DNA of 64,000 nt from Chroococcus sp. FPU101 (GCF_017312365.1 NZ_BLJI01000004.1:62001-126000), one strand, 5' to 3'; numbered from the stretch's first letter, positions 1 to 8,949 are shown. Notes: generated by a model not told the origin, from the letters alone. Made by a program: numbers and translations.

Positions 1-2
1 TA

Positions 3-323
3 ATACTTATAGTCTGCAATAATGATTTTAGTCAAGCATATTGGGTAAGGTTTGATATAGAAAAAACTAGCTCAAGTAAAAATGGCTGGTGGCAAGAAAT
101 ACCAAAAAGTAATACACTTGATCAGAAAATTATAGTTAAGTGATTAGAAATAGTTGGTTTAGTAGAGGATTATTCAGACAAAATAAGACTTAATTGGGTT
201 GTAGATGATGCAATAAGTGACGCGGATATTACTTATTTCACAATACCAAAGGAAGATGTTATAGCTGCCAATACAGAATACATTGAAAAAATTATTAAAA
301 AGCTTACTAAGAATTATGAGCTT
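3..323 (+). pseudogene. 5' part of an interrupted, unidentified reading frame
   Basis: The frame of the ORF at 324-710 is open from the window edge to a TGA at 141-143, then open again with no ATG, GTG or TTG until 324. Both sides of the TGA translate into ordinary AT-rich protein-like sequence; the stretch after it contains the residues NWVVDDAISDADITYF. The simplest reading is one gene cut by a nonsense mutation. The alternative is two genes in the same frame, the second starting at 324. The true 5' end lies outside the window. No family was recognised. Confidence 0.4.
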
Positions 324-710
324 ATGATTAAAAAAAGAAATACTATTGAAATATATTTTCCTGAATATCAATTAGATTATCAAGAAATGTATGAAATATC
401 AGAAATTAGAAATCGGTTTACTACAAGTATGATTAAAGGTATTCCTTGGTTTTATTTTCTGAATTTTGAAGAACCATCAATTTCACTTAAATTGCTTTTT
501 TCTTGTACCTGTGATGTACAACTTCTAAATGTTGAAGATGAAAAACATTTACTTGAAATAAGACAGAAAGAACAAATCTCTTATTGGTTAACAATGAATT
601 TTCATAATTTAAATTCATTTATTGATTCAAATGATATTCCTGAAGAAATAAATAAGGAAATATCAGAGTCAATATTTGATTGGCTGAAAAAAAACTTGAT
701 AGGATTTTAA
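324..710 (+). CDS. hypothetical protein, possibly 3' part of a broken gene
   Basis: An ORF of 128 codons, rich in Glu, Ile, Asn and Lys, with no signal peptide or membrane segment. ATG 324 is the first available start after the in-frame TGA at 141, but plausible coding sequence continues upstream of it (144-323), so this may be only the C-terminal part of a longer protein. It converges with lipA, 14 bases away. Base composition is more AT-rich than the housekeeping genes around it, like the accessory genes at 6.3-8.9 kb. I do not recognise the family. Small orphan proteins of this kind are often immunity-type proteins, but nothing here proves that. Confidence 0.45.
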   Translation: MIKKRNTIEIYFPEYQLDYQEMYEISEIRNRFTTSMIKGIPWFYFLNFEEPSISLKLLFSCTCDVQLLNVEDEKHLLEIRQKEQISYWLTMNFHNLNSFIDSNDIPEEINKEISESIFDWLKKNLIGF

Positions 711-724
711 TCCATAAATAGCCA

Positions 725-1639
725 CTATTCTCCTGCATGATAAGAACTGCGAACTAAAGGCCCAGAACGAACCTGATAAAATCCTAATGATTGGGCAATT
801 TCTCCAAGTTGATCAAACTCTTCGGGTGTCCAATATTTTTGTACTGGTAAATGGTCGAGAGAAGGCCGCATATATTGACCGAGTGTAAGACGATCGCATT
901 CTATTTTTCTTAAATCTCGCATCGTTTCAATAACTTCGTCTTCTGTTTCCCCATGCCCTAACATTAAACCTGATTTAGTGGGAATAGTGGCATCAAATTC
1001 TTTGACCCATCGTAGTACATTAAGAGTGCGATCGTATTTTGCGCCACGTCTAACAGGATCTTGTAAGCGTCGGACGGTTTCGATATTGTGGTTATAACAA
1101 GCAGGTTTAGCTGTTGTTACGATTTTTACTCGTTCTTTCTGGGTTATTTCGCCTCCTTTTCCTCCCCAAAAATCAGGGGTTAAAACTTCGATCAAGGTTT
1201 CTGGGTTCATTTGACGTATTGCTTGCATAGTTTGGACAAAAACACTGGCACCCCCATCAACGAGATCATCCCTAGCAACGGAAGTTAAAACTACATATCG
1301 CAAACATAATAACTGTACTGCTTCGGCGACTTTTCGGGGTTCATCGGCATCTAACGGCATTGGGGCATGACCTTTATCTACTTGACAAAATGCACATGAT
1401 CGTGTACATACTGGCCCCATCAATAAAAATGTAGCGGTTTGATTTGAGTAACATTCGCCTCGGTTCGGACATCTGCCCTCTTCGCAAATAGTATGAATAT
1501 TACGTTGTTTGATGATACGTTGAACGGTTGAAATATCGCTTGCTTTTCCAATAGAACGTTTTAACCAAGGTGGAAGGGCTGTTATTTCATCTCGCCATTC
1601 TTGTTTTGCTGAGTTAGAAGATTTGAAGGTATCAACCAT
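725..1639 (-). CDS. lipA: lipoyl synthase
   Basis: Radical-SAM enzyme that inserts two sulfurs into protein-bound octanoyl groups to make lipoate for 2-oxoacid dehydrogenases and the glycine cleavage system. From ATG 1639 (304 aa), Cys52, Cys57 and Cys63 ([12 protein letters not shown]) bind the auxiliary, sulfur-donating Fe-S cluster, and Cys78/82/85 (CTRSCAFC) are the radical-SAM CxxxCxxC ligands. The C-terminal RSSYHAGE matches the conserved RSSY region. The frame runs up to a TTG at 1669, but that codon sits in the loop of a palindrome, so ATG 1639 is the better start. It is the last gene of a minus-strand run with queE, queC and the GH57 gene. Cyanobacteria often have two lipA copies, and which one this is cannot be told. 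Confidence 0.95.
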   Translation of the reverse strand: MVDTFKSSNSAKQEWRDEITALPPWLKRSIGKASDISTVQRIIKQRNIHTICEEGRCPNRGECYSNQTATFLLMGPVCTRSCAFCQVDKGHAPMPLDADEPRKVAEAVQLLCLRYVVLTSVARDDLVDGGASVFVQTMQAIRQMNPETLIEVLTPDFWGGKGGEITQKERVKIVTTAKPACYNHNIETVRRLQDPVRRGAKYDRTLNVLRWVKEFDATIPTKSGLMLGHGETEDEVIETMRDLRKIECDRLTLGQYMRPSLDHLPVQKYWTPEEFDQLGEIAQSLGFYQVRSGPLVRSSYHAGE

Positions 1640-1655
1640 GAGAATAACTATATTT

Positions 1656-1681
1656 AAAGGGTTTGGCAACCAAACCCCTAC
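1656..1681. repeat. small palindrome upstream of lipA
   Basis: GGGTTTGG (1659-1666) pairs with CCAAACCC (1670-1677) around a CAA loop. The 12 bases CCAAACCCCTAC (1670-1681) recur exactly at 14414-14425 as the right arm of another palindrome. It lies in the 64-base gap between the GH57 stop and the lipA ATG. It could be a dispersed short repeat or a transcript hairpin. Confidence 0.45.
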
Positions 1682-1703
1682 AAAGTGAGGGCTTTTTTCT
1701 AAC

Positions 1704-3203
1704 TTATGTTAGCTTAATAACGGCTACACCACGATCGTATATTTTCCGTGCGTAGTCTGTCCAGATGCCTTGTCCCCAATAACGAAAACAACTGGTTTGC
1801 AAGAGTAAATTATGTAATAACGCTTGATGATAGTCGAGATGTTGAGTAACTGAGGGATCTTGCGCGACAATATGATCGAATTTTTGATGGAATAATGCAC
1901 TAAATTGATTCATGGGCCCTAAAACATTTTCGTATCCTTTGACCCAACTGAGATCATTTGTCCATGATGCACCATCCATGTTAAAACCGTGATCATTTGC
2001 TTTTAATTCTGCGATCGCATTTTCTACCGCTTCTGGGGTTACTGCATCTAGATTAATACGTTGCCATACTTTGTGTTGATGGACGGCTTGACACGTGGGA
2101 TAATCATCAGGATTTACACCCGCATCCTCAATTAATTCTAAATATTCTGTACCATTGACTGCCACCGTTCCTTGATGATTACCATTTTGGTCACGGATTT
2201 CGTGATATATTCGGAAAAAATCACGGGGAAATTCATTCATCATCACGCCGCCGTTTTCTCCATCCGCAATTTGTGTTACTAATGAAGGAATAGATTGAGA
2301 ACCGATAGTCTGTTTACCGCGTCCTTTCGCTTCAAAATAAGGCTGCATTTGGGCAACAAGTTTAGTATCCGATCCTTGTGTTTTAATTAATGCTGTAATA
2401 CTAATTACCTCACCTTTGGAATTTCTTGCAACCAAACGGTTAGGAATATATTTTTGATCCTGTGGTATTCCCGCACCATCTAAAGTTTCGATAGTATGTT
2501 CCTGTACCATTAACCAACGATAGCCACATTCTTTGAGTGCTTTGATATATTCATACAAAGTATCTGGATGGTTGGGTAGGTGCATTTCTGGAGGTGAAAA
2601 ACCTTTAACCCGTTTCAGGGCATCATAACCGAAGATAGATGCGAAATAATGTTGCCACGCTTGGATATGAAGTTTAATGTCTGGAATAGGAGTAGAAGGT
2701 ATCACCGCATGACTCCACATCGTACCCAACCACTCGACATAGGGCTGATATTGAGGATCACAGGTAATACGTTTAAGATTATTAATAATATCATCGCGTC
2801 CCATCTGACGCAAACCCCATAATAAATTACCTGAATAATCCAACATAATCCGAGGATTACAGCCAGAATTAATCAGATCTGGGATAAAATCACCCATTCG
2901 TCCATAACACCACGCAAATACGCCCGCATTGTGGTTATCTCCTTGTGCTGGATGCTCAAACATATATTGTAAATTACTAATTAAAGCCCCTTCAAACCCC
3001 GCAGGGAGTGTCGGTTGGTGCATATGAAGGGCGCAACTAAAACCAGCATTAATGTCTTCTAAACGTAAATTTGTCGAGCGCAAAAAAACTGGCTCGGATT
3101 GCTTGACAATTTCACTAATCTGTGATTCAAAACCACAAATATTCGGTAAACCAGCGCGGGTGTCTTCTATAATCGGGAACTTGGCGGATGTGAGAGTAGA
3201 CAT
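1704..3203 (-). CDS. glycoside hydrolase family 57 protein
   Basis: A protein of 499 aa from ATG 3203 with the GH57 signature HMHQP at residues 60-64 and the surrounding family-like sequence ([20 protein letters not shown]). GH57 enzymes act on alpha-glucans (amylase, branching or related activities) on a catalytic barrel; the substrate of this cyanobacterial subgroup is not known to me. The open frame continues without a stop past ATG 3203 into the out-of-frame 3' end of queC. I therefore start this gene at 3203 (MSTLTSAKF) and treat the upstream 41 residues as queC sequence. No Shine-Dalgarno is visible before 3203. Translation coupled to queC is possible. Confidence 0.85.
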   Translation of the reverse strand: MSTLTSAKFPIIEDTRAGLPNICGFESQISEIVKQSEPVFLRSTNLRLEDINAGFSCALHMHQPTLPAGFEGALISNLQYMFEHPAQGDNHNAGVFAWCYGRMGDFIPDLINSGCNPRIMLDYSGNLLWGLRQMGRDDIINNLKRITCDPQYQPYVEWLGTMWSHAVIPSTPIPDIKLHIQAWQHYFASIFGYDALKRVKGFSPPEMHLPNHPDTLYEYIKALKECGYRWLMVQEHTIETLDGAGIPQDQKYIPNRLVARNSKGEVISITALIKTQGSDTKLVAQMQPYFEAKGRGKQTIGSQSIPSLVTQIADGENGGVMMNEFPRDFFRIYHEIRDQNGNHQGTVAVNGTEYLELIEDAGVNPDDYPTCQAVHQHKVWQRINLDAVTPEAVENAIAELKANDHGFNMDGASWTNDLSWVKGYENVLGPMNQFSALFHQKFDHIVAQDPSVTQHLDYHQALLHNLLLQTSCFRYWGQGIWTDYARKIYDRGVAVIKLT

Positions 3204-3922
3204 AGTAGGAATAGCTTTTGCGCTAATATTATGCGTTAAATATAATTCTTTTCCGACGGGGGTTGCGTATTCTGGATAACCCGCTTCAATTAAAGCTTTA
3301 TCTCGAATGCGACAGGAGTCACACAAACCACAGGAATCATTTTCCCCAAGATAGCATGACCATGTATCTGTAATGGGAATTCCCGACTCAATAGCCCGAT
3401 GTACGATATCTACTTTAGATCATGGATTAAAGGTGCGATGAGTTGCGGGGCTTTTCCTTCGACTCCAACTTTAGAGGATAGATTGGCTAAATTTTGATAT
3501 GCTGCTAGATAATCTGGACGACAATCAGGATATCCCGAATAGTCTACCGCATTAATGCCCAAGAAAATCGCGTTACACCCTTTTGCTTCAGCTAATGAAA
3601 GCGCAATAGCAATAAATACTGTATTTCTGCCAGGAACATAGGTAATAGGGATAATATCTGATTTTACGCCATCTTCGGGAAGAGCGATCGCACTATCGGT
3701 TAAAGCGGAACCACCCCACCCAGATAGATTAACATCGATCGTATAGTGTTCTTTAATTCCTAATGCTTGGGCTATTTTGACCGATGCTTGTAACTCTTTA
3801 TTGTGGCGTTGTCCATAATTAAAAGAAAGAGCCATTACATCATAACCGTCTTTAAGGGCTATTGCTGCTGTTGTTGCCGAATCTAAACCACCTGAAAGTA
3901 AGACAACCGCTTTTTTTTTCAT
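3204..3922 (-). pseudogene. queC: 7-cyano-7-deazaguanine synthase, frameshifted
   Basis: QueC converts 7-carboxy-7-deazaguanine to preQ0 with ATP and ammonia, the step after QueE. The 5' part (3410-3922, 170 codons, ATG 3922) has the ATP-pyrophosphatase loop SGGLDS near its start and runs normally to PLIHD, then leaves frame and stops at 3410-3412. In another frame the expected C-terminus resumes ([13 protein letters not shown]) and goes on to the zinc-binding cysteines of [10 protein letters not shown] and [10 protein letters not shown]. One missing base at about 3417-3421 explains this. The resumed frame has no stop before the GH57 ATG. ATG 3922 directly abuts the queE stop. This is either a true loss of function or a sequencing error; the sequence cannot decide. 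Confidence 0.85.
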
Positions 3923-4540
3923 CTAGCGTACTCCCAAAAACTTATGACTTTGTAGACTGATGCGCCATTCGGGATGTTTTAGCACATAATCAAAAATGAG
4001 TTGCTGACTTTGGGGGGTATTCCATTCGCTTTGGAGATACTTTAACGCATGAGACGGAATTAAAGAGGCTTGTTTTTCAGCCCATCTTAGATCATCTTCA
4101 TCGGCTATAACAACCTTTAATTCTTGTACCTGCGGATAAATACTACAGTCAGGACTTTTGTATTGTTTTGGCGAAAAAGTCACCCAGTCAAACACTCCAC
4201 TAAACGGATGTGTACCAGAGGTTTCTAAATGCGTTCTTAACCTGTATTCCTTTAGCTGTCGAGTTAGAGAAGTTAGATCGTGCAGCAAAGGTTCACCGCC
4301 TGTAATAATAACAATAGCAGGGTTAGCGTTTTTGGCTTGTTGAACTAAATCACTTACAGACAGTTGCGGATGACGTTTTGCATTCCATGACTCTTTTTGA
4401 TCACACCAAGGACAATAAACATCACAGCCCCCTAAACGGATAAAATAAGCATTTACACCTGTCCAAAATCCTTCACCTTGTACTGAATGAAAGGTTTCTA
4501 CAATAGGATAGGTTAACGTGTCTCGGTTAATTGTTTTCAT
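3923..4540 (-). CDS. queE: 7-carboxy-7-deazaguanine synthase
   Basis: Radical-SAM enzyme that contracts 6-carboxy-tetrahydropterin to 7-carboxy-7-deazaguanine on the queuosine/preQ0 pathway. It has 205 aa. Cys39, Cys43 and Cys46 (CDVYCPWC) give the CxxxCxxC cluster motif, preceded by HSVQGEG, and TGGEP near residue 80 is the SAM-contacting GGEP motif. It is the first gene of a minus-strand run, its stop touching the queC ATG, so the two are surely co-transcribed. Only 25 bases separate its start from the divergent ycf51 gene, so the two promoters must overlap. Confidence 0.93.
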   Translation of the reverse strand: MKTINRDTLTYPIVETFHSVQGEGFWTGVNAYFIRLGGCDVYCPWCDQKESWNAKRHPQLSVSDLVQQAKNANPAIVIITGGEPLLHDLTSLTRQLKEYRLRTHLETSGTHPFSGVFDWVTFSPKQYKSPDCSIYPQVQELKVVIADEDDLRWAEKQASLIPSHALKYLQSEWNTPQSQQLIFDYVLKHPEWRISLQSHKFLGVR

Positions 4541-4565
4541 CGATTTATAGGATTAAAATAAAAGA

Positions 4566-5090
4566 ATGAACTTCCCCACTGATTTTTCACCCTACGTTCA
4601 ATACTCAGCAATAGCCACCCTTGTCTTTTTGGGTTTGACTCTACTCGCTTTTGTTCTAAAGTGGGGTATTCGTTTTCGCTTAGTTGGAGTCACTAGCTTT
4701 ATGGCTGTGATCACCCTTAGCATTTTTGGTTTAGGATTAGGATTACTCACTAAAAACGAAATACCTGGGGCTATAAAATATACCCGTGTCTATGATAACG
4801 GAGGAACGCAGGTCGTGATTACAGTTCCTACAGAAATTACTGAAACAGAATTAGATGCAACGCTACGTCAAGCTGCTAGTAATTTATTTTCCTATGGAAG
4901 AGTGGGTATCGGTGGAACTAATGAATTTATGATCCGCGCTAGAACTTTACTCCATCCCAAAGAAGGGGTAACTATTCCAGTTTATCTCGGACAAGCTACA
5001 CGTCCTTTAGGGGAAAGAGACGAGAAAGAGGTTAAAATCGAGATTTTCCCGAAAGCATTAGCCCAATTACCGAAAAAAGCTTCTGTTTAA
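4566..5090 (+). CDS. ycf51: Ycf51 (DUF2518) family membrane protein
   Basis: A protein of 174 aa conserved in cyanobacteria and some plastids. Two hydrophobic segments near residues 13-33 and 41-62 anchor the N-terminus. A soluble domain follows, with a YTRVYDNGGTQVVITVP strand region and a Pro-rich end. The function is not established. It starts a plus-strand run with the dehydrogenase gene 24 bases downstream and is divergent from queE. Identification rests on overall sequence recognition and the membrane layout. Confidence 0.8.
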   Translation: MNFPTDFSPYVQYSAIATLVFLGLTLLAFVLKWGIRFRLVGVTSFMAVITLSIFGLGLGLLTKNEIPGAIKYTRVYDNGGTQVVITVPTEITETELDATLRQAASNLFSYGRVGIGGTNEFMIRARTLLHPKEGVTIPVYLGQATRPLGERDEKEVKIEIFPKALAQLPKKASV

Positions 5091-5114
5091 AAAATTTGGA
5101 GTATTTTAAAACTC

Positions 5115-6260
5115 ATGACTCGTAAAATTGCTCAAGCATCTACTCAACAAGCTACTACTATTGTGCCACTTTTGATGTCTCCTGCTCAAGTCATCAAAGG
5201 GGAAGGAATTTTAAAAAATGCAGGAAATAAGATTGCACATTTAGGCACTCGTCCGCTTATTATTGGAGGAGAGCAAACTTTAAATGTAGTCAAACCTGAT
5301 CTTGAAGCTATTTTTGAGCAATATCAACTGACTGCAAGATTCGGAAACTATCACCCCGACTGTTCAGAATCTTCTCTAACTACCCTAAAAAATATCGTAG
5401 CAGAACATCAAGCTGATTTAATTATCGGTGTCGGTGGTGGTAAAGCGTTAGATTTATCGAAACTCATTGCGAAGAAGTGTAACTTACCTGTTGTTACAAT
5501 TCCTACATCTGCTGCAACTTGTGCTGCATGGACAGCCTTATCGAACATTTATACTAATGAAGGTGCGTTTCAGTACGATGTGTCTTTAAATAAATGTCCA
5601 GATTTACTAATTCTAGATTACGAGTTACTAAAAACCTCACCCCAACGGATGCTAGTTGCAGGTATTGGTGATGCGATCGCAAAATGGTATGAAGCATCAG
5701 TTAGTAGTGGTCATTCTACCGCAACTCTGACAATTGCAGCCGTCCAACAAGCAAGAGTCCTAAGAGATATATTATTCCAAAAATCGGCTACTGCATTACA
5801 AAACCTAGGGGGAGAAGACTGGAAAGAAGTTGTAGATGCGACTGTCTTACTCGCGGGTGTCATCGGTGGGTTAGGTGGTGCAAATTGTCGTACAGTGGCC
5901 GCCCATGCAGTCCATAATGGATTAACCCACATTCTAAAGGCTCATGATGCCCTACACGGCGAAAAAGTGGCATATGGTATTTTAGTACAATTACGTCTCG
6001 AAGAATTAATCCAAGGAAATCAATTAGCGGTTACATCCAGACAACAGTTACTGAAATTTTATGATGAAATTGGTTTACCGAAAACCTTAGAAGACTTGGG
6101 GTTAAAAGATGTAACTCTTGCTGAGTTGCGTCATGCTGCTGAAATTACCTGTCTTCCTCATTCTGATATTCACCGTTTACCCTTTGCTGTAACACCCGAA
6201 CAATTATTAGCTGCAATGGTTTCGACTACCGTGTTGGTGAAGGTGAAAGCAGAAGTTTAA
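5115..6260 (+). CDS. glycerol-dehydrogenase-like iron-containing alcohol dehydrogenase
   Basis: A protein of 381 aa of the GldA/iron-ADH fold. The nucleotide-binding segment is GVGGGKALDLSK, followed by PTSAATCAAWTALSNIYT. Metal-ligand regions HAVHNGLTH and HDALHGEKVAYG are present, as expected for NAD-dependent glycerol or related polyol dehydrogenases. The exact substrate cannot be read from sequence. It follows ycf51 by 24 bases and is followed after only 8 bases by a deaminase gene of a very different kind, which marks the border of an accessory pocket. Confidence 0.85.
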   Translation: MTRKIAQASTQQATTIVPLLMSPAQVIKGEGILKNAGNKIAHLGTRPLIIGGEQTLNVVKPDLEAIFEQYQLTARFGNYHPDCSESSLTTLKNIVAEHQADLIIGVGGGKALDLSKLIAKKCNLPVVTIPTSAATCAAWTALSNIYTNEGAFQYDVSLNKCPDLLILDYELLKTSPQRMLVAGIGDAIAKWYEASVSSGHSTATLTIAAVQQARVLRDILFQKSATALQNLGGEDWKEVVDATVLLAGVIGGLGGANCRTVAAHAVHNGLTHILKAHDALHGEKVAYGILVQLRLEELIQGNQLAVTSRQQLLKFYDEIGLPKTLEDLGLKDVTLAELRHAAEITCLPHSDIHRLPFAVTPEQLLAAMVSTTVLVKVKAEV

Positions 6261-6268
6261 ATTTAAGG

Positions 6269-6742
6269 ATGGATTTTAAAGATTCTCTAAGTGTACCTAT
6301 CTTGCGGAATGCTTACAAACAGCATCTGAGAAAAAAAGCTATTTCAGTAAGAGAAAATTATTTAAAACTACCCTTTCCCAAAGCTAATGTTGCTGTTATT
6401 GAACTATATCTTAAAGATAAAAATGATGTAATTGAAGTTGGGGCTACTTCTAGAGCAAAAAGTCCCTCCCCTATACCTCTAGCAAAGTCTATGGGGGGGC
6501 AATTTGAGCCAATAGTCGATAGTTATTCAGGACGTTTAATGGATACTGATGCTGAATACAAAGCACTTTCAGCTATTGCGGATACTCTAGATAATTTTTA
6601 TAGTCGCTCAGTAGAAGGTACACTTTGTTTATATACAGAAAGACAACCTTGTGAAAGTTGTTTAGGAGTTATCGAACAGTTTAAGGAAAAATTTCATAAT
6701 ATTGAAATAGAGGTGTTTTGGGATGAGCCTTACCCTCCATAA
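6269..6742 (+). CDS. toxin-type nucleic acid/nucleotide deaminase (orphan)
   Basis: A protein of 157 aa with a deaminase-fold active site: D94-A95-E96 (DTDAEYKAL), where Glu96 would be the proton shuttle and Asp94 the first zinc ligand, and PCESC at 127-131 (Cys128, Cys131) as the other ligands. The LYTERQPCESC...FKEKFHNIEI layout is that of the BURPS668_1122-like Toxin-deaminase families found at the C-termini of polymorphic toxins. Here it stands alone with about 40 extra N-terminal residues and no secretion signal. It begins 8 bases after the dehydrogenase stop with an AAGGA directly before its ATG, and is followed 20 bases later by a probable immunity gene. The substrate (DNA, RNA or free nucleotide) is unknown. 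Confidence 0.75.
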   Translation: MDFKDSLSVPILRNAYKQHLRKKAISVRENYLKLPFPKANVAVIELYLKDKNDVIEVGATSRAKSPSPIPLAKSMGGQFEPIVDSYSGRLMDTDAEYKALSAIADTLDNFYSRSVEGTLCLYTERQPCESCLGVIEQFKEKFHNIEIEVFWDEPYPP

Positions 6743-6762
6743 TTTAACTTAAACCAGTATCT

Positions 6763-7374
6763 ATGATATCTTTTGCAACTCACTATACTGATTTCAAGAT
6801 TTCTCCTACTTACGAAATTCCTCAATCACTGCGTGAGATACTTTATACAGCGTGGCAATTTCAATATGAAGAACTCTATGAAGAAAAGGAAAAAAACACA
6901 ATTTCATTAGAAGAAATTTTAAATCAGATTCTTGAAGCTTTAAATAGTGATAAGTTGGGTCATCAACGCTATATCATTATGGCTATTATCTTAGCAAAAG
7001 CTGTTGAGCCAACGATTTTAGCATATAAACCTAATAATTCTATACCTCAGGAAGTTTTTAAGTATATTAATCAAAAATTAGAGCAGAAAAATGTCTCAAA
7101 TAATTTGATAAAATCACTGTTCACTCAAGAAGACATTAGTTATCAAGCGTTTGATGAAGCAATGGACGTATTTCAGCAAATTTTATATATTTTTGAACCA
7201 GAAAAAGCTAAAAATGCTTTATTAGCAATGTTAGATGATTGTTTAGAAGGTTACGCTATCTTTCCAGGTTCAGAAGGAAGACGAGATCTATTTAATTGGT
7301 GGTTACTGGAAGTTGTTCCTGCTAGTTGGTGTTTAGAATATCCTAAATTTATTTACACAATTAATAAAGTTTGA
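6763..7374 (+). CDS. probable immunity protein for the upstream deaminase
   Basis: A predominantly alpha-helical, acidic protein of 203 aa without a signal peptide or membrane segment. Near the C-terminus it has a conserved-looking block, GYAIFPGSEGRRDLFNWWLL. I do not recognise a named family with certainty. The assignment as immunity protein is an inference from position (20 bases after a toxin-type deaminase, same strand), size, acidity and cytosolic nature, which is the standard layout of polymorphic toxin/immunity pairs. It is followed by tRNA-Leu on the other strand. Confidence 0.5.
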   Translation: MISFATHYTDFKISPTYEIPQSLREILYTAWQFQYEELYEEKEKNTISLEEILNQILEALNSDKLGHQRYIIMAIILAKAVEPTILAYKPNNSIPQEVFKYINQKLEQKNVSNNLIKSLFTQEDISYQAFDEAMDVFQQILYIFEPEKAKNALLAMLDDCLEGYAIFPGSEGRRDLFNWWLLEVVPASWCLEYPKFIYTINKV

Positions 7375-7420
7375 GAATTCGAGACGACTAATTTACTTTA
7401 TACCGTTAAGACTTTTAGAA

Positions 7421-7502
7421 TGCGGATGGGGAGACTCGAACTCCCAAGACGTGAGTCACACGCACCTCAAGCGTGCGCGTATACCAATTCCGCCACATCC
7501 GC
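7421..7502 (-). tRNA. tRNA-Leu (GAG)
   Basis: On the minus strand the acceptor GCGGATG (from 7502) pairs with CATCCGC, with discriminator A at 7421. The anticodon stem CACGC/GCGTG holds the loop TTGAGGT, giving anticodon GAG. A long variable arm typical of leucine tRNAs and a GTTCGAGTC T-loop region are present. CCA is not encoded. It reads CUC/CUU leucine codons. It sits between the deaminase/immunity pair and an AT-rich gene-poor stretch. Confidence 0.95.
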
Positions 7503-7696
7503 AAGGTTTTTTTATAGCTTAACTATACTAGCATAAGATTGAGCAAAGATGCAAGATCAATCAATGTAGTTTTTCAATTTAGCGACAAATTCACGATGTG
7601 ACATTGTATGTAACCCCAAAGTTTGAGAGTAGCCATAAAGTTAGGCTATATATGAACTTTTAAAAATATTTTGATCTAAAGTTGAATGTGTTTAAT

Positions 7697-7843
7697 TTAC
7701 CGTTGTCTTTTATCTTTAAGATGAATACACCATTTTTCATCTATTTCCGTTGCCAAATTACATAAAGATTTTGCTTCTTCTTCAGCCTCTCTAGCCATTT
7801 CTAGCAATTCTATCAAAATTTTATCATCAGGAAGCTGTTTCAT
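7697..7843 (-). CDS. small hypothetical protein (48 aa)
   Basis: A short ORF from ATG 7843 to TAA 7697. The peptide is charged and helical (EMAREAEEEAKSL), with no membrane segment. It is a possible small helical protein or the remnant of a larger gene; the frame upstream of the ATG also reads through a few sensible codons. It is the only coding-like content in the gap between tRNA-Leu and the membrane protein gene. Coding status is uncertain. Confidence 0.35.
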   Translation of the reverse strand: MKQLPDDKILIELLEMAREAEEEAKSLCNLATEIDEKWCIHLKDKRQR

Positions 7844-8212
7844 AAAAGTTCTCGCAAAGCTAAATTTATCATTATTCTTTTATAGTCAAGATGCTCTGCC
7901 TGTAAGCTAAAGCTTAGGGCTAGGCCGCGAAGGCGGTCTTTGTAACTTTAGCACCACCGTTTAGGGTAATATATTATTAAAAATCTTATTTATTCTCAGA
8001 TTAATGTCAAAATTCGTTTAACCCGAACAGAGGTTAATACAGCATTTTTTTAGCATAATGCACTAAATTATAGATTAGTAACTAGATATGTTCTAGTCAA
8101 GTAATATATGAATAATGTTAACCTAAATATATAATTAAGTTTTCTTGTACTAATTGTCTATTGTTGAGTTATAATCTTTAAGAAAAAATAAGAAAATATC
8201 GGTCGTTTTTTT
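7844..8212. other. gene-free AT-rich spacer with small palindromes
   Basis: No credible gene. It contains two adjacent small palindromes: TAAGCT (7903-7908) with AGCTTA (7911-7916), and CCGC (7925-7928) with GCGG (7933-7936) around a GAAG loop. The GC-rich element stands out from the AT-rich surroundings and could be a dispersed repeat. The rest is very AT-rich and probably holds the promoter of the next gene. Confidence 0.4.
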
Positions 8213-8926
8213 ATGAAAAATTATGATTCCACAGTATTTGATATTTTAAGAGCTTATTTTATTTATCGAGACTCAAAACATAATATTTTTAATAGAGAAG
8301 GTGGAAGAGAGCAAATTTTACATAATGATACTCATATCAAGCAGTATGAGCAACAAGAAAGAAAAATAATAAGACTCACGAATCAATGTAGTATTATTTC
8401 AAGTTTCATATTTTTAATATCTTTAAGCTTGCTCAAAATATATGTATATTTTATTTTTCTTTCAATTTTAATGCTAGTATCTTTTGATGCTATCCTATTT
8501 ATAAGTTTATATATGCAAATAACAACAAATAGGAAAACACCAAAATATATCTGGGAATGTAAAAGTCTTTGGAAACTACAGGAAAAACTAGGTTATTCAA
8601 CGATTAAATCGCAAAGAAATAATGATTACTTAGAAGAAGTTAATACACGGTTATCTTTAGAGAAAGACATCCAATCTCAAGAAGACATTATAATTAATGC
8701 TTTAAGAATGTTAATTCCAGCAGATGAAAGAAACTATTTAAGAAGAAAGATTGCTCAAGAACTTCAAATAAGAATACAAAAAAATCAGCGTTTCCTTCCT
8801 TTTTACCTTAGGTTAAAGGTCTTTTGTATTTTTACTCCTATTACAATTTTATTTTTACTGAATTTCTTTGAAAATATACCGACTAAAGTTTATCAAAAAT
8901 GTATATATTTATTAGATAGATCATGA
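8213..8926 (+). CDS. unidentified membrane protein
   Basis: A protein of 237 aa. Two closely spaced hydrophobic segments lie at about residues 60-105 and a third at about 205-225. Between them is a charged cytosolic-type region containing PADERNYLRRKIAQELQIRI. The overall layout resembles SLATT-like or other small accessory membrane proteins, but no family signature is clear. Codon use is strongly AT-biased, unlike polA downstream, consistent with recent acquisition. It converges on polA with a 23-base gap. Confidence 0.6.
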   Translation: MKNYDSTVFDILRAYFIYRDSKHNIFNREGGREQILHNDTHIKQYEQQERKIIRLTNQCSIISSFIFLISLSLLKIYVYFIFLSILMLVSFDAILFISLYMQITTNRKTPKYIWECKSLWKLQEKLGYSTIKSQRNNDYLEEVNTRLSLEKDIQSQEDIIINALRMLIPADERNYLRRKIAQELQIRIQKNQRFLPFYLRLKVFCIFTPITILFLLNFFENIPTKVYQKCIYLLDRS

Positions 8927-8949
8927 GTAAGAAATATTTATAATAACCA

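Noticed and set aside
141-143. Selenocysteine at the in-frame TGA
   Set aside because: No SECIS-like hairpin directly after the TGA, no selenoprotein family resemblance, and the region is an AT-rich accessory gene.
3204-3326. The GH57 protein as a native 540-residue protein with a Cys-rich N-terminus
   Set aside because: The N-terminal 41 residues are plainly the end of QueC ([18 protein letters not shown]), so the longer start reflects readthrough from the frameshifted queC, not the GH57 gene.
3405-3425. Programmed ribosomal frameshift in queC
   Set aside because: There is no slippery heptamer or downstream structure at the site, and QueC is not known to use frameshifting. A mutation or sequencing error is simpler.
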